A stretch of DNA of 64,000 nt from JADLHS01 sp964553795. GTDB lineage: Bacteria > Verrucomicrobiota > Verrucomicrobiia > Limisphaerales > JADLHS01. Under the pieces are notes generated by a model. It had not been told where the DNA came from. It ran no database searches and saw nothing but the letters and a program-made list of their open reading frames with translations. Positions within the stretch are counted from its first letter, which is position 1. Each line of letters starts with the position of its first letter. A program made the position numbers and the translations under genes. Where the stretch lies: NCBI GenBank assembly GCA_964553795.1, contig CAZKMR010000013.1, forward strand, positions 3,656 to 67,655, read 5' to 3'. Positions 52,194-59,833 of this stretch are shown here, piece by piece.

Positions 52194-54524
52194 GTGACTG
52201 GGATTCTCCTGATCCAGGATTTGGCGGTCGTGTTGATCACCGCCGGGGCGGCGGCGTGGTTGTGTCAGCGGCTGGGATTGTCGGCCATTGTCGGCTATCT
52301 CGTGGCCGGGGCCATCATCGGACCGCACACCCCGCCGTTTGCGCTGGTTTCGGATCTCGATCGCGTGCAAACGCTGGCGCAACTCGGGTTGGTCTTCCTC
52401 GTCTTTTCCATCGGCCTGAATTTAAGCATCAGCCGACTCAAACGTCTGGGGTTGTCGATTATCGTGGCCACCGCCGTGGGCGCCATGGTGGTGTTAAACG
52501 GCGGACGCTTGTGCGGAGCGGCGTTGGGTTGGAGTGGCACGGCGAGTTTGTTCCTGGCCGCGATGTTGATGGTGTCCAGCTCGGCGATTATCAGCAAGGT
52601 GTTGGATGAACTAAACCTCACGCACGAACGCCCCGGCCAACTGGCGCTCGGGGTCACGGTGCTGGAGGACGTGGTGGCGATCACCATGCTCACGTTGCTG
52701 ACGTCGGTGGTGCAGTTCGGGGGCGCAAAGCCGCCACCGGTCCTGCCCACCCTCGGCGCGTTGAGCGCGTTCATTGTGCTCATCGCATTGATGTCGCTGC
52801 TCATTGTGCCGAAGCTGCTGTCGCGCTTGAGTCGCAATGCGGTGCCGGAGATTCGCACTTTGATCGTGGGCGGACTGTTGTTGACGCTGGCGTGGTTGGC
52901 AGTGCGCATGGGTTATTCCCTGGCGCTCGGGGCGTTCATCTTCGGCGCGATCATTGGCAGCACCCGTTATAAGGATGACGTGGAACGCGTGTTTCGCGGC
53001 CTCGATCAAATTTTCGGGGCGGTGTTTTTCGTGGCGGTGGGGATGCTGGTGGATTTTCGCGTCATGCTCGAAGCCTGGCCGTTGTTGTTGGGAGTGACGG
53101 CATTGGCGTTGGTGTTGCGGCCTATCGCGTGTGCGCTGGGTTTGATTGCGGTGGGCAACAGCAGTCGCGAGGCGCTGCAAGCGGGACTGGCGCTGGCGCC
53201 GTTGGGGGAATTCAGTTTCATCATCGCGCAATTGGGCGTGGATAGTGGCGTGCTCCCGAAATCGGTCTATCCGGTGGCGGTGGGCGCATCCTTGTTAACC
53301 TCGCTGGCCGCACCGGTCATGGCGCGGCGGTCCGAATCCTGGAGTGATCGCGCGGTGCGGGCGGCGCCGGCATTTCTCGGCAAATGGATTGAGTTTTACC
53401 ACGACTGGTTATTGCGACTGCGCCATCGCCAAACCGCCAGCATGGTGTGGAAGCTGACGCACAAGCGGTTTTTGCAGGTCGGTCTGCACATGCTGCTGGT
53501 GTCCGCGCTCTTGCTGCTGGCCACACCGATTTACGAAAAACTCAAGGGCCAGGTCAGCGATCCGGGATTTGCCACGCGGGGATTGCCGTTCATTTATTGG
53601 AGTGGTTTTGGATTGGTGCTGCTCGGGCCATTGATTGCCATCTGGCGAAATATTTCCGCGCTGGCGATGATATTGTCCGAGGCCGCCACCCAAGGGGACA
53701 GCCGGCAACGGCGATTGCGACCGTTGTTGGAGTCGGCGTTGCGGGGCGTGGCTTTGGTGATCCTGGCGGCCTGGTTGTTGGCCTTGTTACCGACGGGGTG
53801 GTCATTGTGGGGCGTAGCCGGTGCGGTGATTCTGGTATTGGTGCTGATTGGCGCGATTTTTTGGCGGCGATTTGTGAAATTGCATAGCCGGTTGGAAATC
53901 GAATTGGCCGAACAGTTCAAACGCGCGAGCCACAAAATGGCCACGACGGCCTGGTCGGACGCGTTGCCGGAGCAAACTGCCGGTTGGGAGCTGGACATTG
54001 ACGAAGTGACCTTGCCGAGTGATTCGGCGCACGCGGGGAAAACTCTGAACCAACTGGCGGTGCGGAAGACGTTTGGCTGTTCAGTGGTGGGGATTGATCG
54101 TCAGGGGTTCAGCATTGTGAATCCGCGCGCTGAAACCGTTTTGTATCCGCGGGACAAACTCCTGTTGTTGGGGCATGCCACCCAGCTGGCTCAGGCGGCG
54201 CGCGAATTGGGCGCCGCGGCCGGGAGCGCCGAAGCATTCACGGATTTCGATGAGTTAACGATGGAAACCGTGGTGGTGCCGCCGGACAGTCCGGTGGTAG
54301 GCCAGCGTTTGCTCGAACTCGATTTGATTCGTCGCCTCGGCATTCAGATCGGCGGCATTCAACGGAGCGGGCAGCGCAACTTGACGCCGTCGGGCCGCGA
54401 TCACATTCAAGCGGACGACGTGTTGTTGGTCCTGGGCACGCACGCGCAGATCAAGGAGTTCGCCGCTCTATTGGCGCCGCCCGCCGCGCCGTCCGAGGCT
54501 GCGGAATCAACCAACGACGAGTAG
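52194..54524 (+). CDS. Kef-type cation:proton antiporter with two TrkA-C domains
   Basis: A 776-residue membrane protein starting at GTG. Residues about 1-390 are the CPA2 monovalent cation/proton antiporter core, with roughly 12-13 helices and typical GYLVAGAIIGPHTPPFA, LLFSIGLN-like and GLALAPLGEFSFIIAQLG motifs. A second cluster of hydrophobic helices at about 420-560 is extra. Two RCK C-terminal (TrkA-C) domains follow (about 590-670 and 690-765), visible in FGCSVVGIDRQGFSIVNPRA and IQIGGIQRSGQRNLTPSGRD. No Rossmann RCK-N domain is present. It probably exchanges K+ or Na+ for H+, with the TrkA-C domains sensing a ligand. Confidence 0.85.
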   Translation: MTGILLIQDLAVVLITAGAAAWLCQRLGLSAIVGYLVAGAIIGPHTPPFALVSDLDRVQTLAQLGLVFLVFSIGLNLSISRLKRLGLSIIVATAVGAMVVLNGGRLCGAALGWSGTASLFLAAMLMVSSSAIISKVLDELNLTHERPGQLALGVTVLEDVVAITMLTLLTSVVQFGGAKPPPVLPTLGALSAFIVLIALMSLLIVPKLLSRLSRNAVPEIRTLIVGGLLLTLAWLAVRMGYSLALGAFIFGAIIGSTRYKDDVERVFRGLDQIFGAVFFVAVGMLVDFRVMLEAWPLLLGVTALALVLRPIACALGLIAVGNSSREALQAGLALAPLGEFSFIIAQLGVDSGVLPKSVYPVAVGASLLTSLAAPVMARRSESWSDRAVRAAPAFLGKWIEFYHDWLLRLRHRQTASMVWKLTHKRFLQVGLHMLLVSALLLLATPIYEKLKGQVSDPGFATRGLPFIYWSGFGLVLLGPLIAIWRNISALAMILSEAATQGDSRQRRLRPLLESALRGVALVILAAWLLALLPTGWSLWGVAGAVILVLVLIGAIFWRRFVKLHSRLEIELAEQFKRASHKMATTAWSDALPEQTAGWELDIDEVTLPSDSAHAGKTLNQLAVRKTFGCSVVGIDRQGFSIVNPRAETVLYPRDKLLLLGHATQLAQAARELGAAAGSAEAFTDFDELTMETVVVPPDSPVVGQRLLELDLIRRLGIQIGGIQRSGQRNLTPSGRDHIQADDVLLVLGTHAQIKEFAALLAPPAAPSEAAESTNDE

Positions 54525-54576
54525 GCAGCCGGATGCAAGCATTCAAAATGTTTGCGATTCGCGCCGGTGAATTTGC

Positions 54577-54605
54577 TTTTGCTCGCCCGGCTCGCTGCAT
54601 AGACT
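54577..54605 (+). promoter_or_regulatory. Promoter with -10 six bases before the ATG
   Basis: TTTTGC (weak -35), a 17-base spacer and TAGACT (54600-54605), then 6 bases to ATG 54612. No ribosome binding site is present, so a leaderless transcript is expected. Confidence 0.4.
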
Positions 54606-54611
54606 GCCGCC

Positions 54612-55016
54612 ATGTCCGAGATCGCGAAATTCGTCAATAATGGTGCGACCACCATATCGCCGGGGGTCGCGGAAAAAGTCTTGCGCCAGTTGCCGCAATG
54701 GAAACTGGAGTTTACGCAGATCAATGCGCCGCTGTTCCCACATCTGGTGGACCAGTTGGAGTTTCTTGCGGACGTCGTGGAGGACGTGCTGGAAGGCGCG
54801 TACAAAGAGCTTCCTTATGCGGCCTTGTCGCAGGCGATCTTCGCGCTGATTTATGCCCACCGCAAAGGCGGCATCATTCCCGACAGTGTGTTAAGCCTCG
54901 GTTACGCGGACAATTCCAGCGTGGTGCGCGCGGTTTTGATTCAAAACGAAAAAGCATTCGCCATCTACGCCGGCGCTCAGGGATTGGATTGGCAGAAAAT
55001 CACCAGCCAGCCTTGA
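54612..55016 (+). CDS. Small DUF1232-like protein
   Basis: A 134-residue protein. The segment LPYAALSQAIFALIYAHRKG followed by GIIPDSVLSLGYADNSSVVR resembles the hydrophobic core and DLIPDxIPxxGYxDD loop of the DUF1232 (YkvA) family, though the acidic residues are partly changed. The first half is helical with Pro and Trp (LPQWKLEFTQINAPLFPHLV). The family is membrane-associated and of unknown role. It probably starts a leaderless transcript. It converges on the secreted hydrolase-like gene (41-base gap). Confidence 0.6.
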   Translation: MSEIAKFVNNGATTISPGVAEKVLRQLPQWKLEFTQINAPLFPHLVDQLEFLADVVEDVLEGAYKELPYAALSQAIFALIYAHRKGGIIPDSVLSLGYADNSSVVRAVLIQNEKAFAIYAGAQGLDWQKITSQP

Positions 55017-55057
55017 TCAACTTTCCCCGTGGTTCGGTTGACTCTTCGGCACTAGAA

Positions 55058-55972
55058 TCAGTTGCTCGGACGCGTTTGTAGCGGGCTGGCGCGCAAGAAG
55101 GTTTCAAAGGTGCGCCGTTTCGCCAGCACTTCGTTGTGCTCCAGATCGGTTTGTAGGAACACGAATTGGTTGTGCTTCAGTTCGGATGGCAGCGCGACGA
55201 GATCTGGCACGGCCAACAGACGTTTTCCCTGCTGCTTGAGCGTTGCCATCATTTCTTCCGTGCGCGCTTTGGTCCCGCCGGACTCGGTGTAGATGACGAG
55301 AAATTTCCCGCCGGTTTTCTCGGCCCAGGCGAGAAACTTGTCGGTCTGCGCGTAAAGCCCGTCAAACAGCCAGACTTCCCGGACGTGATTGCTCAAACCG
55401 CCTTTCGTGACGATGGAAGAAATCACCTGATACCCGCCGCTGTGGCCGGAGAGAATCACTGTTCCAAGTTTGGCGTTGGTCGCAACCAGATGGCGTTGTT
55501 GTAATGTCGCCAGCGTTTCGGTCATGAACCGCTTGAAACCGTCGGCGTCTTCCAATTTCCCGCCACCCGAATCCGGCGCTTCGCGCGGTCCTTGGGGCAC
55601 GACCAGAATGGCATCTCGGCCACTGGCGACGAGTTGTTCGATCAACTTGAATTGGGTGAGCGTGCCCGCCACGGTGTTCCGCCAGCCGTGAAAATGAACT
55701 ACGAAATCCACTTCGGATCGCTGCCCGGCGCCGGGAGGTACAAAGATCGCCACCGTGCGATCTGAATAATGTTTGTCCGCCGGGTAAAGTTCGTCGCGAT
55801 ACTTGTGTCCTCCGGCCCGACTGGGATGCGGATAAGGGGCGGACTCAAAAGGTGTTACCACAAATTCTCCGAGCGCGGAGAATTTCTGCTCCCACGCCCC
55901 TTCGGCAGTCGCCAAAACCGCCGATAATAGAAATGCAGACACCGCCATTCGCATGGTTTCAGCATGTCGCAA
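55058..55972 (-). CDS. Secreted alpha/beta-hydrolase-like protein
   Basis: A 304-residue exported protein. An N-terminal signal is present (RMAVSAFLLSAVLATAEGA); an internal ATG at 55954 is a possible start. The sequence has an alpha/beta-hydrolase layout: VDFVVHFHGWRNTVAGTL (oxyanion region HGW), DAILVVPQGPREA, LGTVILSGHSGGYQVISS (nucleophile elbow GHSGG, so Ser is the likely nucleophile), and the strand WLFDGLYAQT with an Asp. The catalytic His is not certain; HNQ or LEHNE near the C-terminus are candidates. The substrate is unknown. An 8-bp inverted repeat lies 12 bases upstream of the start. Confidence 0.65.
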   Translation of the reverse strand: MRHAETMRMAVSAFLLSAVLATAEGAWEQKFSALGEFVVTPFESAPYPHPSRAGGHKYRDELYPADKHYSDRTVAIFVPPGAGQRSEVDFVVHFHGWRNTVAGTLTQFKLIEQLVASGRDAILVVPQGPREAPDSGGGKLEDADGFKRFMTETLATLQQRHLVATNAKLGTVILSGHSGGYQVISSIVTKGGLSNHVREVWLFDGLYAQTDKFLAWAEKTGGKFLVIYTESGGTKARTEEMMATLKQQGKRLLAVPDLVALPSELKHNQFVFLQTDLEHNEVLAKRRTFETFLRASPLQTRPSN

Positions 55973-55984
55973 TGCGACCGGGAA

Positions 55985-56005
55985 GATAGGAAAAAAATTC
56001 CTATC
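55985..56005. promoter_or_regulatory. 8-bp inverted repeat upstream of the secreted hydrolase gene
   Basis: GATAGGAA and TTCCTATC flank five A residues, a perfect dyad 12 bases before the hydrolase gene start. It could be an operator or a 5' leader hairpin. Its A/T content stands out from the surroundings. Confidence 0.35.
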
Positions 56006-56202
56006 GGCGAGACGGTAAAACCAGATGCGGCGTGCCGGAACGAGACACCGCTGTCTTTACCGGAAGAAAGATAGGCCGAAAAACGGCGAAATTGAGCCAA
56101 GTAGCGGTCTGATTTTCAGTTGGCCGGTAGTTTGCTTTCGGTTCAGTGCCCTGGCGTGCTGTTCCGTTTGGTTGAGTTTCGCGGGGAACGCCTTTATCGA
56201 AC

Positions 56203-57051
56203 ATGGCAACGACATTGACGCAAGCCGAAGAGGCCCAACTGACACAGACGATCGAGATGTTTGAGGTAATCACTCAAACACAGCCGCACGACTATCAGTC
56301 GTTGGAAATTCTCAAGGAAGCCTATAGCAAGCTTGGCCGCGACAATGACGTCATCGCGACGTCCAAGCGCATCGCCGAAGCATACGTTCTGGCCGGTCAG
56401 TTTTCCTCGGCCATTCTCGAATACGAAACCATTCTCCAACACCACCCGGATGAACCGCAGGTGCAAGCCGCGCTGAAGGAAATCGAAGCCAAGGCCGCGG
56501 CCGCCAATCAACCCGCCGTCAGCGATACCGCAGTGTTCCGCCGCACGGGGGAAGGCAGCACCACGTTGATCAAGAAACCGGGCTCGCGCTCCTCGGGCTC
56601 GGTGGACGATGGGCGCAAGCAGATGCACAAGATTTTCGTCGAGGGCAAAATCATCGCCGCCGCCGACTTCGACCTGTGTTGGCCGACGCCTGATCTGAAT
56701 ACGCCGCCCCCCGACGTCATCGAGCCGTTTATTCAAATCCTCGCCGACAAGGGGCTCACCGTAGCTGACGCTTCGTTGAAATTATTGAGCGACCGCACGC
56801 GGGTCGCCTATTTGCCACTGGATAAGTACGACGTGGACATTGATCTGGCCCGCAGTTTTCCGGCGGAAACCTGCCGGCGCTGGTGCGTCCTGCCGTTTGA
56901 CCGGATGAGCAAGTCCGTCATGGTGGCCACGGCGAATCCGTTCAACCAACAAGCGGCCAAAGAACTGGCGGAAGCCACCAACAACCGTTTGCTCTGGTAT
57001 CTCGTGCCGCCCGGGGACCTCGTCAAAAACCTCCGCAAAGTATTCCGCTGA
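56203..57051 (+). CDS. TPR plus MshEN-domain protein, partner of PilB
   Basis: A 282-residue protein. Residues 1-95 are TPR-like helices (TQTQPHDYQSLEILKEAYSK, AYVLAGQFSSAILEYETILQ, HHPDEPQVQAALKEIEAKAA). A Ser/Lys linker follows, and residues about 150-282 match the N-terminal (MshEN, c-di-GMP-binding) domain of type II/IV secretion ATPases: IQILADKGLTVADASLKLLS, VAYLPLDKYDVDIDLARSF, RRWCVLPFDRMSKSVMVATA and NPFNQQAAKELAE. It ends 2 bases before the pilB-like gene, so the proteins probably form one assembly unit. Confidence 0.75.
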   Translation: MATTLTQAEEAQLTQTIEMFEVITQTQPHDYQSLEILKEAYSKLGRDNDVIATSKRIAEAYVLAGQFSSAILEYETILQHHPDEPQVQAALKEIEAKAAAANQPAVSDTAVFRRTGEGSTTLIKKPGSRSSGSVDDGRKQMHKIFVEGKIIAAADFDLCWPTPDLNTPPPDVIEPFIQILADKGLTVADASLKLLSDRTRVAYLPLDKYDVDIDLARSFPAETCRRWCVLPFDRMSKSVMVATANPFNQQAAKELAEATNNRLLWYLVPPGDLVKNLRKVFR

Positions 57052-57053
57052 TC

Positions 57054-58790
57054 ATGCCTCCTGTGAAATCATTTGGCGAACGCATCGCCGACGCTCTGGT
57101 TGAAGATGGCTTGCTGACGACCAAGCAAGTCGAGGAATTGCTCGAGCAGCAAAAACGCGAGGGCACGCGCTTCATCAAGCTCGTCACGGAAAAATCCTAC
57201 GTCAGCGAGCAGGACCTGACCGTCTCCATGGGCCGGGTGCTTAATGTGCCGCCCATCAATCTGGCCCGGATCAGCATTCCGCCGGAAGTCGCCGATTTGT
57301 TGCCGCGCGAAATCGCCCACAATCACCGCGTGTTGCCGGTGGCGCGTCTGGAGAACAAGTTGTTCATCGCCATGGCCGACCCGCTCAACGTGCTGGCGGT
57401 GGACGACGTCAAACGCATCACGAAACTCGAAGTCTGCACGATGATCGCTTCGGAGAAGGCGATCGCCGACAAGATGAATTCTCTCGATGCCGCCAAGGGT
57501 GGCAGCATGGAGGACATCATTCAGGACGCCGCCAAGAAAGGCCTCGAGGACGAGAGCGGTGAAATCGAAACTGTCAAAGAATCGGTCGAAGAGGTCAACC
57601 TGGACCAACTCGCCGCGTCCAGCGAAGAAGCTCCCGTCATCAAGCTGGCCAATATCATCGTGATGCAGGCCATCAAAGACCGCGCGAGCGATATTCACAT
57701 TGAACCCTTTGAGAAAAGCCTGCGGTTGCGGTACCGCATTGACGGCGCGTTGATTGACGCCACCCCGCCGCCTAAAGCGATGCAATTGGCGTTGGCGTCC
57801 CGCTTCAAAATCATGTCGAGCCTCGACATCGCCGAACGGCGCTTGCCGCAGGACGGCCGGATGCGGGTGCGCGTCGGGGGCAAAGATTACGATTTGCGCG
57901 TGTCCATCATGCCGACGGTGCACGGCGAAAAAATCGTGCTTCGCGTGTTGGATAAAGGAAACCTCTCCGCGAGTCTCGATAAACTCGGTCTCGATCCGGA
58001 TACGTTCAATCAATTCAAGCACGCGATTGATGCGCCGCACGGATTGATTCTCGTGACCGGCCCGACCGGTTCCGGCAAAACCACGACGCTTTACTCCGCG
58101 CTGAACGAACTCAACAGCCCCGTCTTCAACATCGTCACCGTCGAAGACCCGGTGGAATTCCAGATTCCCGGCATCAATCAGGTGCCCGTGAAAAAAGAAA
58201 TCGGCCTCACCTTCGCCAGCGCGCTGCGATCCATTCTCCGCCAAGACCCGGACATCGTGATGATCGGCGAAATCCGCGATGCCGAAACCGCGGAAATTGC
58301 CATTGAAGCTTCGCTCACCGGCCACCAGGTGTTGTCCACAATGCACTGTAACGACGCGCCCGGCGCGATTGCGCGTCTGGACGACATGGGCATTCCGCCG
58401 TTTCTGATTTCGTCCTCGGTGATTTTGTCCTGCGCGCAACGGCTCATGCGCCGCATTTGCTCGCATTGCAAAGAGCCGGTCACATATCCGGCGAAAATGT
58501 TCCACGACCTGAGCATTGATCCGAGTTCTTTCGATGGCGTGACGCTCTATCGCGGCCGCGGATGTGATCGTTGCAAAAACTCCGGTTACGCCGGGCGTTT
58601 GGCGATTATTGAAGCGATGACGGTTTCCGATGAAATTCGCAAGCTGGTGATCGCGCGCTCGAACTCCCGTGAAATCAGCAAAGTCGCCATTGGTCAAGGG
58701 ATGAAAACCTTGCGCATGGTGGGTTTGGATCGCGCGCGCGATGGTCAATCCACGCTGGAGCAGGTGCTCCTGATGACGTCTTCTCATTAA
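57054..58790 (+). CDS. pilB: Type IV pilus/type II secretion assembly ATPase
   Basis: A 578-residue hexameric ATPase of the GspE/PilB family. An N-terminal MshEN domain (about 1-150, with VADLLPREIAHNHRVLPVAR) is followed by the ATPase: Walker A GPTGSGKT (336-343), the Asp box (NIVTVEDPVEFQIPGINQVP), Walker B LRQDPDIVMIGEIRDAETAE with the His box further on (TGHQVLSTMHCNDAPGAIAR). A tetracysteine zinc site is formed by Cys469, Cys472, Cys504 and Cys507. It would power pilus extension or pseudopilus assembly. It is directly downstream of the TPR-MshEN gene. Confidence 0.93.
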   Translation: MPPVKSFGERIADALVEDGLLTTKQVEELLEQQKREGTRFIKLVTEKSYVSEQDLTVSMGRVLNVPPINLARISIPPEVADLLPREIAHNHRVLPVARLENKLFIAMADPLNVLAVDDVKRITKLEVCTMIASEKAIADKMNSLDAAKGGSMEDIIQDAAKKGLEDESGEIETVKESVEEVNLDQLAASSEEAPVIKLANIIVMQAIKDRASDIHIEPFEKSLRLRYRIDGALIDATPPPKAMQLALASRFKIMSSLDIAERRLPQDGRMRVRVGGKDYDLRVSIMPTVHGEKIVLRVLDKGNLSASLDKLGLDPDTFNQFKHAIDAPHGLILVTGPTGSGKTTTLYSALNELNSPVFNIVTVEDPVEFQIPGINQVPVKKEIGLTFASALRSILRQDPDIVMIGEIRDAETAEIAIEASLTGHQVLSTMHCNDAPGAIARLDDMGIPPFLISSSVILSCAQRLMRRICSHCKEPVTYPAKMFHDLSIDPSSFDGVTLYRGRGCDRCKNSGYAGRLAIIEAMTVSDEIRKLVIARSNSREISKVAIGQGMKTLRMVGLDRARDGQSTLEQVLLMTSSH

Positions 58791-58808
58791 TCACCGGCTC
58801 AAACACCG

Positions 58809-58843
58809 CAGCCGATTCCACGTGGGATCGGCTGTTGTGTTTT
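58809..58843 (+). terminator. Intrinsic terminator after the pilB-like gene
   Basis: CAGCCGAT and ATCGGCTG form 8 perfect pairs, extended by a G-U and two C-G pairs around an ACGT loop (58809-58834), followed by TTGTGTTTT. A stable stem followed by a T-rich tail, 19 bases after the stop codon, fits a Rho-independent terminator. Confidence 0.75.
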
Positions 58844-59305
58844 GGAAAATCTTGTGTCAGGGCGCAAATGTTCTCGTCACCACGAATTTGTAAACTCCGG
58901 AAGCGCCAAGGCGATTGTGGGGCGGCAGGCCTAACCCGGCGCGCTGAATAATCCGCGAGCTTAGCAAATTTCCTTCGGCCGTTTTTAAACAGGCCATTGC
59001 TATGTCTTGAGCCCGGCACTCCGCTGCGCAGGAAAGTATGCTGCAGGCTAAGGCCGGTGATGTCGTTGTTGCGGCCGGAGGCGCAAGCCTGCGCCGCTCT
59101 CAAACATCCACGTGAAATGGCGAGGCGTGGAATAACGGAAATCAAATCTATCAGTAATCCTGAAGCTCGGGCGCGGGGCATCGCGCAATGCGCCAACCGG
59201 CGATGAAATTTTGGCAAGAACCGCGAAGCAGACCGTTACTTCGCCGGGTTAAAATTCCTGCGACACATCACCGGCTCGCGTCCGTAATGCGCGGCGAGAA
59301 TTCTC
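58844..59305 (+). other. Intergenic region upstream of the hox cluster
   Basis: About 460 bases between the pilB terminator and hoxE. Short open frames are present on both strands but none has recognisable protein character. It should carry the hydrogenase promoter, yet I see no clear sigma-70 or sigma-54 element. Nothing further is identified. Confidence 0.45.
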
Positions 59306-59833
59306 ATGAATGCCCTGATCGCCAAACCGCAGAAGAAAAAGCTTCAACTGGCGCTGGAACACGCTTCGGGCGACAAACGCTTCAAGATTCTCGAGGTCCA
59401 CATGAAGCGGCATCAGTTCCGGCAGGATGCACTGATCGAGGTATTGCACAAGGCGCAGGAGTTGTTCGGTTTTCTCGAAGACGATCTGTTGCTGTTCATC
59501 GCCCACAAACTGAAGCTGCCGCCGAGTCGCGTTTATGGCGTCGCGACGTTCTACCAGTTTTTCACGCTCAAACCGCAGGGCGAACACACGTGTGTGGTGT
59601 GCATGGGCACGGCTTGTTATGTCAAAGGGGCGGATCAGGTCATTGCCGCGGTGCAGGCGCAAACCGGAATCAAGCCCGGTGAAACCACGGCGGACGGAAA
59701 AGTCTCGCTGCTGACGGCGCGATGCATCGGCGCGTGCGGCATTGCCCCGGCGGTGGTTTACGATGGCGCGGTCACCGCGCGACAAACGCCCGATGCCGCG
59801 GTGGAGCAAATCAAAAAATGGGTGGCGCAATGA
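59306..59833 (+). CDS. hoxE: Bidirectional [NiFe] hydrogenase diaphorase subunit HoxE (NuoE-like)
   Basis: A 175-residue thioredoxin-like [2Fe-2S] protein. The cluster cysteines are Cys99 and Cys104 (VVCMGTACYVKG) and Cys140 and Cys144 (ARCIGACGIAP), the NuoE/HoxE spacing. The helical N-terminal domain contains FRQDALIEVLHKAQELFG and PPSRVYGVATFYQFF. With HoxF and HoxU it forms the NADH-oxidising diaphorase of group 3d hydrogenases. In isolation it could be Complex I NuoE, but the following hoxYH genes fix the assignment. It overlaps hoxF by 4 bases (ATGA). Confidence 0.9.
   Translation: MNALIAKPQKKKLQLALEHASGDKRFKILEVHMKRHQFRQDALIEVLHKAQELFGFLEDDLLLFIAHKLKLPPSRVYGVATFYQFFTLKPQGEHTCVVCMGTACYVKGADQVIAAVQAQTGIKPGETTADGKVSLLTARCIGACGIAPAVVYDGAVTARQTPDAAVEQIKKWVAQ

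Noticed and set aside
57069..58787. Long open frame of 572 codons on the minus strand
   Set aside because: It is exactly antisense to the pilB-like gene, which has full catalytic motifs. It is His/Arg-rich with no domain. This is an effect of GC-rich codon usage.
58844..59305. Sigma-54 promoter for the hox cluster
   Set aside because: A TTGGCA-like start is present near 59211 but there is no matching GC element 10 bases after a GG pair.
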